The translations under genes and the position numbers were made by a program. 64,000 nt of DNA from Pirellulaceae bacterium (GTDB lineage Bacteria > Planctomycetota > Planctomycetia > Pirellulales > Pirellulaceae), in contig JADHUC010000004.1 in assembly GCA_016784735.1 (NCBI GenBank), positions 1 through 64,000 on the forward strand, in the 5' to 3' direction. Below the pieces are notes generated by a model, which saw nothing but the letters and a program-made list of their open reading frames with translations, ran no database searches and had not been told where the DNA came from. Below, one piece after another: positions 27,924-36,786 of the stretch (positions are counted from its first letter, which is position 1; every line of letters begins with the position of its first letter).

Positions 27924-28295
27924 ATGAAGAAACCGGAAATGAAGGTGTACAAGGAACGTCTGCTGGCCGTGCGATCCCGCATGCGCGGAGATGTGCACGC
28001 CATGGCGGATGCCGCATTAAACAAGACTCGGGCCGAAGCAAGCGGCGACCTCTCCTTGATGCCGATTCACATGGCCGATGTGGGGACCGACAATTACGAG
28101 CAGGAATTCACGCTCAACCTACTGCAAAACGACGAAAGCACGCTTGAAGTGGTCGAAGCTGCTCTTGAACGGATCGAAGACGGCGTTTATGGTAGCTGCG
28201 TCGATTGCGGCGGACGCATTCCCAAGACCCGACTGAACGCCATTCCCTACACGCCCCACTGTGTCAAGTGCGCAAGCAAACTTGAAAGCCACTGA
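27924..28295 (+). CDS. DksA/TraR-family C4 zinc-finger protein
   Basis: A 123-residue protein: an N-terminal coiled coil (KVYKERLLAVRSRMRGDVHAM), an extended middle, the helix LEVVEAALERIEDGVYGSC typical of the family, and a C4 zinc finger (CVDCGG ... CVKC). DksA-like proteins act in the secondary channel of RNA polymerase with ppGpp; short relatives may differ. The start at 27924 (MKKPEMK) has GGGAG upstream. The last 35 bases overlap the start of lspA in another frame, suggesting translational coupling. The pairing of a DksA-like gene with lspA is a known arrangement in several bacteria. Confidence 0.88.
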   Translation: MKKPEMKVYKERLLAVRSRMRGDVHAMADAALNKTRAEASGDLSLMPIHMADVGTDNYEQEFTLNLLQNDESTLEVVEAALERIEDGVYGSCVDCGGRIPKTRLNAIPYTPHCVKCASKLESH

Positions 28296-28878
28296 GTGCC
28301 TCGATTCTCTGACGATTCCCAAGAATCGTTACGTGATTTTCTTTTCCCTTGCGGTGGTGGGCTGCGCCGTCGATCTGCTGACCAAGCACTGGATCTTTCA
28401 GTGGCGCGGCACGCCGCAACTGGGCCAACCGCGGAATGTGTGGTGGATCTGGGAAGGGTACTTTGGCATTGAAACCGCGTTGAACCCCGGCGCGCTGTTC
28501 GGTATGGGAGAGGGCTTCGGCGTCTTCTTTGCGATCCTTTCGATTGCCGCCGCCGTAGGCATTTTGGTCTGGCTCTTCTGGTTTCAGGCCGCTCGCGATT
28601 TGCTGCTGACCATTGCGTTGGGATGCGTCACGGGCGGCATCGGCGGCAATCTCTACGACCGCCTCGGGCTTTGGCACGACGGCAACGTACCGAAAGGTTA
28701 CGAACACGCCGTTCGCGACTGGATCCTGTTTCGCTACGAGGGCTACACCTGGCCGAATTTCAACATCGCCGACAGCCTGCTCGTTAGCGGAGCCGTGTTG
28801 CTGGCGTGGCACGGTTTCTTTCAGAAAGACGCCTCGCCGAATCCCGAATCTGCAGCGACTGGTGGCGGACAACGCTGA
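28261..28878 (+). CDS. lspA: lipoprotein signal peptidase (signal peptidase II)
   Basis: A 205-residue inner-membrane aspartyl protease that removes signal peptides from prolipoproteins, including the lipoproteins in this window. It has four predicted TM helices starting FFSLAVVGCAVDLLTKHWIF. The conserved motifs NPGALFG, GGNLYDRL (first catalytic Asp) and NFNIADSLL (second catalytic Asp) are intact. The loop between GGNLYDR and NFNIADS is longer than in E. coli, as in other planctomycetes. The GTG at 28261 lies inside the end of the DksA-like gene; the first 20 residues are a non-conserved extension, so a later start is possible. Confidence 0.92.
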   Translation: MSSAQANLKATECLDSLTIPKNRYVIFFSLAVVGCAVDLLTKHWIFQWRGTPQLGQPRNVWWIWEGYFGIETALNPGALFGMGEGFGVFFAILSIAAAVGILVWLFWFQAARDLLLTIALGCVTGGIGGNLYDRLGLWHDGNVPKGYEHAVRDWILFRYEGYTWPNFNIADSLLVSGAVLLAWHGFFQKDASPNPESAATGGGQR

Positions 28879-29034
28879 ATTGGTTGACATCTCCCCCAGC
28901 TTTGCTATATCCTGCAAGCAGTTTTGACGCACGCGGGATCAGATTGCTGCACACAAATCGGAGCGGACGACGTGTGATTCGCGCAAGTCACATCCGAGGC
29001 AGTGCGGCAGTCGCAGCAATATCGGGCGGCTACC

Positions 29035-29475
29035 ATGAAACTTTCGCGAACTGTTTCCTACGCCGTGCAAGCCACGCTTCAGTTGGCCAAGAGTGATTCC
29101 TCGACACCCGTGCCCTGCAGCAAGCTCGCCTCGGAAGGCGAAATGCCGGAGAGGTTTCTTCTTCAGATCTTGCGCATGTTGGTGACTCATGGTATCCTGA
29201 GGTCAACACGCGGCGTGGATGGCGGCTACTCGCTAATAAGGCCAGCGGAGCAAGTTTCGCTGCTTGAGGTCATCGAAGCGATCGACGGGCCCATGGAAAA
29301 CGAGCAGCAGGCTCCGGACACGGAAGAGAGTGACGAAGTACAGGACAACCTCCAGTCGGCAATCAAGGAAGTCACGAAGACGGCCCGCCGGCAATTGGAG
29401 GCCATCAAGCTGTCGCAACTGCTCGCGCCCCCGCCAATCGTCGAGGAAACGGCCGCCAAAGTGCCCGAGGTGTAA
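29035..29475 (+). CDS. Rrf2-family transcriptional regulator
   Basis: A 146-residue winged-helix regulator. It starts with the family-typical MKLSRTVSYAVQATLQLA, followed by the recognition region (CSKLASEGEMPERFLLQILRMLVTHGILRSTRGVDGGYSL) and the dimerisation segment ISLLEVIEAIDGP-like. The three C-terminal cysteines that hold an iron-sulfur cluster in IscR and NsrR are missing; only one Cys is present. It is therefore probably a non-Fe-S member. The acidic C-terminal tail is not conserved. The start at 29035 is preferred over an in-frame ATG at 29002. Confidence 0.87.
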   Translation: MKLSRTVSYAVQATLQLAKSDSSTPVPCSKLASEGEMPERFLLQILRMLVTHGILRSTRGVDGGYSLIRPAEQVSLLEVIEAIDGPMENEQQAPDTEESDEVQDNLQSAIKEVTKTARRQLEAIKLSQLLAPPPIVEETAAKVPEV

Positions 29476-29520
29476 CGCACGGCATTCCTGGCACGATTTC
29501 GGCCCGCATGCGACGTTTTC

Positions 29521-29608
29521 GTTTAACCCGAAGCCGGAGGCGATGGCGGGTGCCGCGAGTGGACAGTCCATCCCATTGCCCGCCATCGCCTCCGGCTTCG
29601 GGTTAAAC
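29521..29608. repeat. 30-bp perfect inverted repeat, 28-base loop
   Basis: The arm at 29521-29550 begins GTTTAACCCGAAGCCGGAGG and its exact reverse complement is at 29579-29608. It lies between the Rrf2 gene and the phosphatase gene on the same strand. Arms of this CCCGAAGC type are seen between many planctomycete genes. It could form a very stable cruciform or mRNA hairpin. Confidence 0.85.
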
Positions 29609-29630
29609 GACTTGGTGTTCGAAGGTCACC

Positions 29631-30443
29631 ATGACAAACCTAGAGAATGAAATCCGTTCCAGGCTGGAACTCGCACTGGCGGCCGCTCGCGAAGCGGGAC
29701 GCTCGACGCTGGAGTTCTTCCAGCAAGCCAACTTGCACGTCGAACGCAAGTCCGACAATTCGCCGGTAACCGAGGCGGATCGGTGCGCGGAGCAGTTGCT
29801 CAGGAGCAGAATCTCCGACGCCTTTCCAGGCGATGCCATCCTCGGCGAGGAGTTCGGCGAGCAACGCGGGGATTCCAGCTTTCGTTGGATCCTGGATCCC
29901 ATCGACGGGACAAAGTCGTTTATCTGTGGAGTGCCGCTCTACGGCACGCTGGTGGGCGTCGAACACGAAGGCACGAGCGTAATTGGCGTGATCGACATAC
30001 CGGCATTGGACGAATGCGTGTATGCCGCCACCGGTCACGGAGCGTGGTACGTCAAGGCGGATGCCGAGCCGCGCCCGGCGCGAGTGTCTTCGCGAGCGGC
30101 ACTTGCTGATGGCTTGTTCGTGACGTCGCAGATCGACTCGTATGCCGAGCGCGGCGCGTTGGACGCCTATTTCGCTTTGGAGCGAACGGCGTACATCACA
30201 CGCACTTGGGGCGACGCCTACGGCTATCTGCTGGTTGCTACCGGACGAGCCGAAGTGATGGTCGACCCGATCGTGAATATCTGGGATACGGCCGCGCTCG
30301 GGCCGGTGATCGAAGAGGCCGGCGGAGCACTGACCGACTGGCAAGGACACCCCACGAGCCACGGCGGCGAAGCCATAGGCTGCAACCGTCTTGTCTTGGA
30401 CGAAGTGCTGGCCGTCACACGCCGTTTCCCAAGATCCGTCTGA
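29631..30443 (+). CDS. hisN: inositol monophosphatase family protein, probable histidinol-phosphatase
   Basis: A 270-residue Mg-dependent phosphatase. Metal-binding motifs are intact: GEEFGE (first Glu), WILDPIDGTKSF (D-x-x-D-G-T) and NIWDTAALGPVIEEAGG. The DGTKSFICGVPLYGTLVG segment matches the HisN subgroup, which dephosphorylates histidinol phosphate, better than classical SuhB, where the equivalent is DGTTNF. Substrate assignment is by this motif only. It ends 18 bases before the convergent ispD stop. Confidence 0.83.
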   Translation: MTNLENEIRSRLELALAAAREAGRSTLEFFQQANLHVERKSDNSPVTEADRCAEQLLRSRISDAFPGDAILGEEFGEQRGDSSFRWILDPIDGTKSFICGVPLYGTLVGVEHEGTSVIGVIDIPALDECVYAATGHGAWYVKADAEPRPARVSSRAALADGLFVTSQIDSYAERGALDAYFALERTAYITRTWGDAYGYLLVATGRAEVMVDPIVNIWDTAALGPVIEEAGGALTDWQGHPTSHGGEAIGCNRLVLDEVLAVTRRFPRSV

Positions 30444-30461
30444 TGATCTGGCCAGCCGCTG

Positions 30462-31202
30462 TCATCGCCAGAGATCGTCGTCGGCAAACGGGTGTACCGG
30501 CCCCAGGATTTTCGGCTTGGGCAGAGCCTTCAACGCGTGCACTGCTAAATGGAAATCTTCCTTGGTAGTGATTTTCAGGTTGATGGGCGAGCCGTGCACG
30601 ATCGTCACCCGATGGCCCAGTTGCTCCACCAATTGGGCATCGTCCGTAGCGTCAAGATCGCCGCGATTGGCATAGGCGTCCATCAGCAGTTGCCTGCGAA
30701 AGACCTGCGGCGTTTGCGCCTCCCACAGATGTTCTCGCACGACGGTCTCGTCGATCTTCCCGTCCTTTGCGCGTTTCTTGAGAGTCCCACGCACGGGGAT
30801 GGCCAGAATCGCCGCATCGGACTTTTCTGCCGCCTCGAACACCTTGTCAATCCACTCGTTTGCGATGCACGGCCGCGCCGCATCGTGAACGGCCACAAAG
30901 TCAACGTCCGGCTTGACCCGCGCCAAAGCGTTGGCGACCGAGTCCGCTCGCTCCGCCCCGCCTTCGACCACGTCGATGCCGAGGACCGCTGCATTGGCCG
31001 CAAACTTCATGTTGAACGCTTCCCGATCGTCCGGCGAGATGATCAGGATCAATTGCTTCACGTCGTCCCGGTTGACGAACTTCTCGGCCGAATGCAGCCA
31101 TATGGCACGATTTGCCAGTACGGCAAACGGTTTCTTGTAGTGGGGATCTTTGAACCGGCTGCTCTTGCCGGCCGCAGCGACAATCACGGCAAAACTGGCC
31201 AC
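30462..31202 (-). CDS. ispD: 2-C-methyl-D-erythritol 4-phosphate cytidylyltransferase
   Basis: A 246-residue MEP-pathway enzyme that joins MEP and CTP. The nucleotide-binding loop is VIVAAAGKSSRFKDPHYKKPF; other family blocks are VAVHDAARPCI, EAQTPQVFRR, DDAQLVEQLGHRVTIVHGS and NLKITTKEDFHLA. GTG start at 31202 with AAAGGA about nine bases upstream. The C-terminus has a 20-residue extension. ispE of the same pathway is at 52594. It is divergent from the second Bat operon. Confidence 0.93.
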   Translation of the reverse strand: MASFAVIVAAAGKSSRFKDPHYKKPFAVLANRAIWLHSAEKFVNRDDVKQLILIISPDDREAFNMKFAANAAVLGIDVVEGGAERADSVANALARVKPDVDFVAVHDAARPCIANEWIDKVFEAAEKSDAAILAIPVRGTLKKRAKDGKIDETVVREHLWEAQTPQVFRRQLLMDAYANRGDLDATDDAQLVEQLGHRVTIVHGSPINLKITTKEDFHLAVHALKALPKPKILGPVHPFADDDLWR

Positions 31203-31403
31203 AACTCAGTCCTTTCCTGTGTGGGGTGGAGACATCCACCGAATAACACATGCGAACTACGCATTAGATCGCGTCATTGTGGGGTTTCCGGCAACCACGT
31301 CAAGGTTCGACACCGGTACTAACCGCGGCACACGAGGTTATAATGCCAGTTCTGGGAATTGGTAAGTCTTGTCGTACACAGTTGACGAAACAACAGAACC
31401 CGA

Positions 31404-33068
31404 ATGAACGGAACGATTCTCAAGTGGGTTTTGGCAGCGGCTTGGCTGGCCGCTGCATTCATAGCGTGGCAGGCTGACGCGTGCGGCTCGACCAAGAAAG
31501 CCTACCGGCGCGTGAAGGAAGGGGTCCAACACTATCGGGCCGGGGACCTAAATGCCGCCGATCGGGCTTTTGCCGACGCGGACGTCGCGTTGCCCGAAGA
31601 CGAGCGGATCGCCTACGATCGCGCCTGTGTGTATGCTGCCCAGGGAGACGCGGACAAAGCGATCGAACTGTTTCGCCAGGCGGCCATGTCCCGGGACGCA
31701 CCGTTGGCCGCCGGCAGCCACTACAATCTGGGGTGCGTTGCCGCCGCCAAAGCAAAAGCCATCTTTGGCCAGAACCCCGAGCAGGCAACGCCGGAAATCC
31801 GTACCAAAGGACGTCAGTCGCTTGCTTCAGCGATCACGCACTATCGCGATTGCTTGGAGATCGAGCCAAATCATTCGGGTGCGCGCCGCAATCTGGAACT
31901 ACTGCGATTGTGGATCAAGCACATGCAGGACACCTGGGCAAAGCTCGACCGCGAGAAGCAGCGCGACGAGATGGACCTGCTAGAGTTTCTGGAGATGATC
32001 GAGGCCGAACAGATGGGACTGCGGCAGGTGGTCAAGCAGTCGGATACGCAAGAGGAGTCTCCACGCCGCCGCCAGGCGATCCGGCAGGTCAAGACCGAGC
32101 AGGACCGACTGGCCGACGAAATCGAACCGCTAAAGAGAAAGATCGAGCAGACGCTTCAACCATCTGCCGCAGCGTCCGGTCAACCGGCCGCGAAGCCCCC
32201 TGATCCCGAACAAGTGAAGCAGGCTTTGGCAGCATTGAACGATATGGCCGATCGGACACGCACTGCGATGCTGAAGGCGTCGGAACGTCTGGACGATCAG
32301 GAGTTACCAGATGCGGTCGGCGGCCAGACCGAGGCGTTGGACGCGCTGAACGAAATCTACTCGGTCATCGCGCCGTTCCAACACGTCCTGCAGAAGGCTG
32401 CGGCTAACGAAGATCGGCTCGTCAATAGCTCGAAGGACATCGTCGACCAACCAGAGGAGGACGACTCCAACGACGCCCGACCGACCGACTACCCGGAACT
32501 TGCGCGTGATCAACGTCGAGTCGAAGGCTGGAGCGAGATTCTGCCGATGAAGGCGGACGCCGAGTTGAAACGGCTCGATGCGGCTCCACTGGCACCGGGC
32601 AGCCCCAAGGTCACGCCAATCGTGCCCGGGACCGATCCGGAGCAAGCCGAGCAGGCCAAAGAAGCCTTGAAGAAGTCGCTCGAGAAGGCGAAGGAACTCG
32701 GACCGAAGATCCAAGACTTGTGCGACGAAGCGGCGAATTCGCTGGATAAGAAAGACGCGGACGCTGCCTTGCCGAAACAGGAGGAAGCGCTGAAACTGTT
32801 GAAAGAGATTGCCGAGTCGCTTCCGAAACAACCGCAGCAGAACCAGAATCAAGACGATCAGCAGCAACAAGACGACCAACAGAAACAGCCGAAACAGCAA
32901 CCGTCCGGCAGCGACCAGCAGCAACAACAGCGACGCCAGGATCCGTCGCGACAACAGGCCGAGGCCGTGCTCAGAAAAGTGCGAGAGCGAGAACGCGAGC
33001 ATCGCGAAATGCAGAAGAAACTAGGGCGTTATCTCCGAGGCGGAGTCGTCGTTGACAAGGACTGGTAG
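31404..33068 (+). CDS. BatC-like TPR protein with Gln-rich tail
   Basis: A 554-residue exported or membrane-anchored protein with an N-terminal signal or anchor (ILKWVLAAAWLAAAFIAWQADA). TPR repeats span about residues 30-175 (YRRVKEGVQHYRAGDLNAAD, IAYDRACVYAAQGDADKAIELF, GSHYNLGCVAAAKAK, HYRDCLEIEPNHSGARRNLELLRL). A long charged coiled coil follows. Near the C-terminus (about 465-520) is a Gln/Asp-rich tract, then a basic helix. It is the first gene of the second Bat operon; BatD follows six bases after its stop. No BatA, BatB or MoxR gene accompanies it. Confidence 0.8.
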   Translation: MNGTILKWVLAAAWLAAAFIAWQADACGSTKKAYRRVKEGVQHYRAGDLNAADRAFADADVALPEDERIAYDRACVYAAQGDADKAIELFRQAAMSRDAPLAAGSHYNLGCVAAAKAKAIFGQNPEQATPEIRTKGRQSLASAITHYRDCLEIEPNHSGARRNLELLRLWIKHMQDTWAKLDREKQRDEMDLLEFLEMIEAEQMGLRQVVKQSDTQEESPRRRQAIRQVKTEQDRLADEIEPLKRKIEQTLQPSAAASGQPAAKPPDPEQVKQALAALNDMADRTRTAMLKASERLDDQELPDAVGGQTEALDALNEIYSVIAPFQHVLQKAAANEDRLVNSSKDIVDQPEEDDSNDARPTDYPELARDQRRVEGWSEILPMKADAELKRLDAAPLAPGSPKVTPIVPGTDPEQAEQAKEALKKSLEKAKELGPKIQDLCDEAANSLDKKDADAALPKQEEALKLLKEIAESLPKQPQQNQNQDDQQQQDDQQKQPKQQPSGSDQQQQQRRQDPSRQQAEAVLRKVREREREHREMQKKLGRYLRGGVVVDKDW

Positions 33069-33074
33069 GACAGG

Positions 33075-35036
33075 ATGAAGTCACTGATCTTGTTTGGCTG
33101 CTTGCTTGTCTCGTCGTCGGCCGTTGCTGCGGACGGCGAACCGGAATTGCTGGTCCAACTCTCCCAGGATCGCATCTACGAAGGCGAATCGGTCCTGTAT
33201 CGCGTCACCCTCGTGAACGTCGAGAACCCATCTCCACCGAAACTGAAAGGCTTCGACGATTTCGAGGTCCAATCTCGTGGAGCACAATCGCTCGACTCGC
33301 AAGAGATCAGGGTGGATGAAAATGGCGGAATGACCAGGATCGTTCAGTATCGCCGCGCCTACGATTTCCTCCTCACACCGAAACGCTCGGGCGAATTGAC
33401 GATCCCCGCTCCGACCGCCGAAGTAATGGGCAAGGTGTTACGGGGGCAAGCCGTAACGCTCCAGGTCGTGGCCCCGGAGGACCAGGACCTGGCCATTCTG
33501 GAAGTCGCCGTAGACAAAGAGACCGTCTACCCTATGCAGCCTTTCACGGTCAAAGTGAACGTCGCCGTCAAGGCATTGCCGGGTCCTCTTGCCGACCGAG
33601 ATCCGGTTGCGGTTTTGGCCGCGTTGTCTGGCGGGGGATCATCCCCAATGTCTGTGTTCTTCGACCGACGCGGAGTAGAGCCCCCTGCGTTGTCATTCCC
33701 GTGGGTCGATGATGGCAAACTGCCTACTGGTCTCGAACCGATCCAGCCCGTGCGACGTTGGCTCGGGAATCTGCTGAATCGCCGTGGCGAAGGGTTCAGC
33801 ATCAACGGCCTCCTGATATTCCGCGCTTCCCTGTTCGATGAATCGCCAAATACTTTCGTGTCAGAGGCTCGAAAGACGCGCCGAAACGACAAGTCGGGTC
33901 AGTCCGTAGACTATTGGGAGTATTCATTCCAGCGGGAATTCGTGGCCAAGCAGGTCGGAGAATACTCGTTTGGCCCAGCCACACTGAAGGCTCGATTCAT
34001 CGCCCAAGTGAATACTCGCGGTGAAGCCGAGCTTGAGCGCGTCTATGCTATCGCGAAGCCGATAGCCGTTACGGTTAGGGATATTCCCCTCGATGGCCGA
34101 CCGGCTTCGTACAACGGAGCGATCGGCCAGTTTCAGATTGAAAGTCAACTTGCGCCGACCAAAGCCAAGGTCGGCGACCCGATGACGTTGACACTTACGG
34201 TACGAGGGAAAGGAACTCTGGACGCGCTGACGACACCTCGACTGGAGGACATTTCGGAAGTCGCGGACCATTTCCGCATCCACGAGGGGACAGAAGAAAG
34301 CGACGACGAGATGCGGCGTTTCACGTACAGCCTCAGACCGCTGGATGCGGGGATCGAGCGGTTTCCGCCGGTCGAAATGAGCTACTTCGACGTCGATCGC
34401 GAGGAATATGTCACGTTGAAGACAGCGGAGATCCCTGTCGAAGTCGGTATCGCCGAGGAATTGTCTAGCACAGAAATTGCCATGGCCAACGCTTCCCCGT
34501 CAGGCGCCAGGGACGTCGAAATCCAAAAAGGTGGTCTTATGGCGAACCACACGCTGACGTCGTTGCGGGACGATTCTGTCGATCCATACCGTTGGTTTGC
34601 GGGACTGGGGAGCCTGGCGGGCGTCTATGTGATCGTCGTCTTGGTGACACAAAAGGCGCGGCGCCTTATGGGCGATCCGGCTCTAGTGCGACGACGGGCC
34701 GCCGCGACTCGGGCCCGCGGGCGACTGCGCGAGGCGAGACGCCGCCACGCGGACGCGGCGGAGGAAGCCGACAGCTTGCGGGCTGCAATCGTCGGCCTGA
34801 TTGCCGACGTCGCAGGCATCGACGAAGCCGGTCTAACGACGGGCGACGTGCGCGAGCGCCTTCTGGAAATGGGGGCGGACGAGTCGATCGTCGAACGGTT
34901 GACAGCCTGGTGCGAAGCGTGCGATGCCGCTAGGTACGGTGCCGGCGCCGCCGCATTGCACGGTCTGGAGGACGAATCCGGCACATTGTTGGACGAATTG
35001 ATCACGATATTCAAGCGCAAACGTGTCTTGAAATAG
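33075..35036 (+). CDS. BatD family protein
   Basis: A 653-residue membrane protein of the aerotolerance (Bat) type. Signal peptide (MKSLILFGCLLVSSSAVAADG), then repeated Ig-like BatD domains: LVQLSQDRIYEGESVLYRVTL, PPKLKGFDDFEV, RIVQYRRAYDFLLTPKRSGELTIP and the later repeat KAKVGDPMTLTLTVRGKGTLD. A TM helix (FAGLGSLAGVYVIVVLV) near residue 520 precedes a cytoplasmic helical tail. Bat proteins are thought to form an envelope complex with vWA and TPR partners; their biochemical role is not settled. Confidence 0.87.
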   Translation: MKSLILFGCLLVSSSAVAADGEPELLVQLSQDRIYEGESVLYRVTLVNVENPSPPKLKGFDDFEVQSRGAQSLDSQEIRVDENGGMTRIVQYRRAYDFLLTPKRSGELTIPAPTAEVMGKVLRGQAVTLQVVAPEDQDLAILEVAVDKETVYPMQPFTVKVNVAVKALPGPLADRDPVAVLAALSGGGSSPMSVFFDRRGVEPPALSFPWVDDGKLPTGLEPIQPVRRWLGNLLNRRGEGFSINGLLIFRASLFDESPNTFVSEARKTRRNDKSGQSVDYWEYSFQREFVAKQVGEYSFGPATLKARFIAQVNTRGEAELERVYAIAKPIAVTVRDIPLDGRPASYNGAIGQFQIESQLAPTKAKVGDPMTLTLTVRGKGTLDALTTPRLEDISEVADHFRIHEGTEESDDEMRRFTYSLRPLDAGIERFPPVEMSYFDVDREEYVTLKTAEIPVEVGIAEELSSTEIAMANASPSGARDVEIQKGGLMANHTLTSLRDDSVDPYRWFAGLGSLAGVYVIVVLVTQKARRLMGDPALVRRRAAATRARGRLREARRRHADAAEEADSLRAAIVGLIADVAGIDEAGLTTGDVRERLLEMGADESIVERLTAWCEACDAARYGAGAAALHGLEDESGTLLDELITIFKRKRVLK

Positions 35037-35073
35037 AAGGGCACCTCTTGTAGAGAACGGATGCCATAGTTTA

Positions 35074-35583
35074 ATGCTGCGATTGGTCGACTTACCCGAT
35101 ATGCACCCTGGCCTTCTGTGGAGCGACTTCATGGCGGCTACGGTCGCAGTGCTTGAAGACCAGGGCTTCGCGACGCCGTGTCGATTCGCCATGCAGTTTG
35201 AAGGCGTGCCCGGGTATGGAAGCGAGGAGTCTGAGTTTGAAATTGTATCGGAAGGCGTACCGGGTAATAATACAAGGAAGGTACGCCGCACTTACGAGGC
35301 GCATCGTCTGGTCGAATTCGCTGCAATTGCGGTTGCTGGATTGGCGCTGTTCCATGCGGGCGGACACCAAATCCGCGACATCGCATTACGCGGCGCATCC
35401 GCGGATTACCTCGTTGACGACGAAGGGAGTCTGTTGGAAATCGCCGGAAGATCGCGACGAAGCGACTTCCAGTGGGCATGGGATGTGCGATGGCAACGAC
35501 TGTCCGATCGCCTGGACGCAGGATTCTATGTCTGCGTCTGCGAGTTTGAAACACCTGCGGGCCGTCTGGCCTTTGCCACATGA
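35074..35583 (+). CDS. uncharacterised protein between batD and batE
   Basis: A 169-residue protein of unknown family. The N-terminal half contains PGLLWSDFMAATVAVLEDQGF and a beta segment with FEGVPGYGSEESEFEIV. The middle has a hydrophobic helix (FAAIAVAGLALFHAGG) preceded by RRTYEAHRLVEF and followed by IRDIALRGASADYLVDDE. The C-terminus is WQRLSDRLDAGFYVCVCEF. It lies between BatD and BatE genes on the same strand with the next small gene 18 bases on, so it is probably part of the Bat operon. The hydrophobic stretch may be a buried core rather than a TM helix. Function unknown. Confidence 0.65.
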   Translation: MLRLVDLPDMHPGLLWSDFMAATVAVLEDQGFATPCRFAMQFEGVPGYGSEESEFEIVSEGVPGNNTRKVRRTYEAHRLVEFAAIAVAGLALFHAGGHQIRDIALRGASADYLVDDEGSLLEIAGRSRRSDFQWAWDVRWQRLSDRLDAGFYVCVCEFETPAGRLAFAT

Positions 35584-35601
35584 AACGACAGGAGAAGTGA
35601 C

Positions 35602-35946
35602 ATGAGTCTCGTTCAGCCCGCGGTGAGCGACATGCTGGTCACCGTCAAGTCGCGCGAAGTACAGCGCGCAATGTTGGCTGAGATGGGCGACCGCGCCGAG
35701 GAGGCCAAACAACACCTGCTTGCAGCCGGCCATTTGGAGTTGGTGTTGGCCAGCGATTACGAACTGGCAGGAGATGACGCCCTGGCTCGACGTAGCCGGA
35801 TAAGCGCCGCTTCCTGCTTTTGGCGTGCTGGGGAACGCGAGCGAGCGCAGACGATCTTCGACTCGCTTGCGCATGCGGAACCTCAACAAGCCAGCGAGAT
35901 TCAGCAAGTGATAAGCGATCTCCAACAGGACCGATCCGCCTCGTGA
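35602..35946 (+). CDS. small helical protein between batD and batE
   Basis: A 114-residue protein, mostly helical, with two TPR-like helix pairs: RAEEAKQHLLAAGHLELVLASDYELAGDDALARRS and ISAASCFWRAGERERAQTIFDSLAH. GGAGAAG precedes the ATG. It follows the 169-residue gene at 18 bases and is likely cotranslated with it; the two may form a pair. No named family recognised. Confidence 0.65.
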   Translation: MSLVQPAVSDMLVTVKSREVQRAMLAEMGDRAEEAKQHLLAAGHLELVLASDYELAGDDALARRSRISAASCFWRAGERERAQTIFDSLAHAEPQQASEIQQVISDLQQDRSAS

Positions 35947-35988
35947 CATGGGAACCGGGTTAGCTGTTTAAGGATACTCCAAAGGCCA

Positions 35989-36786
35989 ATGATAGGCGGA
36001 CGAACTGTTGCGAGGTTGTTTGCGGGTGTGATTCTCCTGCTGTCGACCGGTTGTGGCGGTGCGCCGGACGATGAGGTGCTCCGTAGGTTTCAATTGGCGC
36101 AGCAAGCGTTTGACAAGGCTTTGCTGCAAAACGGCGACTCGGGGAAGAGCGGGGAAGAATTCCTTCGAGCCGCCCTGCTGTACCAGGAAATCCTGGACGC
36201 GGGATTCGTCTCCGGCACCGTGCTCTACAACCAGGGAAATGCCTTTATGGGCGCCGGCCAGCGTGGGCGGGCGATTGCGTGCTACCGGCAGGCGAAGCGG
36301 TACCGGCCGCGGGATCCTCTGCTGGATCTCGCCCTGCGAACTGCCCTGGACGCGGACGATGCTCGCAGGGATCGGGCGCTGGTCGATTACGTTCTGTTTT
36401 GGCAGGATTGGATCAGCTATGGTGGCAAATTCCGACTTGCCGGCGCCATGGGCGCCGTGGCATTCTTGGTCGCGTTTGGGGCGTTGTTCGCGGGTCGGCG
36501 CCGTTGGGTCGCTTACTGCGGATGGACGGCGTTGGCCTTGACGCTGCTCATGGCGGCTTCAGCCGCCTACGACTGGTACCGGTTCGACAGTGTCAAGCAC
36601 GGCGTCGTCGTCGAGCAGGCGGTTGCCCGGAAAGGAAACGCCGATTCGTTCGAGCCGGCCTTCACGCAGCCGCTGGCCGAGGGGACCGAGTTCGTGGTGG
36701 TGGAACGCCGCGGCGACTGGTTCTTCGTCGGCTTGCCCGGTGCGAAGGAAGGCTGGGTGAAACGCGACGAGGTCGTGGTCTATTGA
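35989..36786 (+). CDS. BatE-like TPR lipoprotein with SH3-like domain
   Basis: A 265-residue protein. N-terminal lipobox-like sequence (GVILLLSTGCGGAP). TPR pair at about 75-125 (VSGTVLYNQGNAFMGAGQRGRAIACYRQAKRYRP). Two TM helices (AGAMGAVAFLVAFGALFAG and AYCGWTALALTLLMAASAAYD). The C-terminus is an SH3-like barrel (GNADSFEPAFTQPLAEGTEFVVVERRGDWFFVGLPGAKEGWVKRDEVV), as in BatE proteins. Its stop overlaps the TTG start of trmL by three bases. Confidence 0.82.
   Translation: MIGGRTVARLFAGVILLLSTGCGGAPDDEVLRRFQLAQQAFDKALLQNGDSGKSGEEFLRAALLYQEILDAGFVSGTVLYNQGNAFMGAGQRGRAIACYRQAKRYRPRDPLLDLALRTALDADDARRDRALVDYVLFWQDWISYGGKFRLAGAMGAVAFLVAFGALFAGRRRWVAYCGWTALALTLLMAASAAYDWYRFDSVKHGVVVEQAVARKGNADSFEPAFTQPLAEGTEFVVVERRGDWFFVGLPGAKEGWVKRDEVVVY

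Noticed and set aside
36279-36782. Long N-terminal extension of trmL
   Set aside because: It lies inside batE in another frame; TrmL homologues begin at the TTG at 36783.
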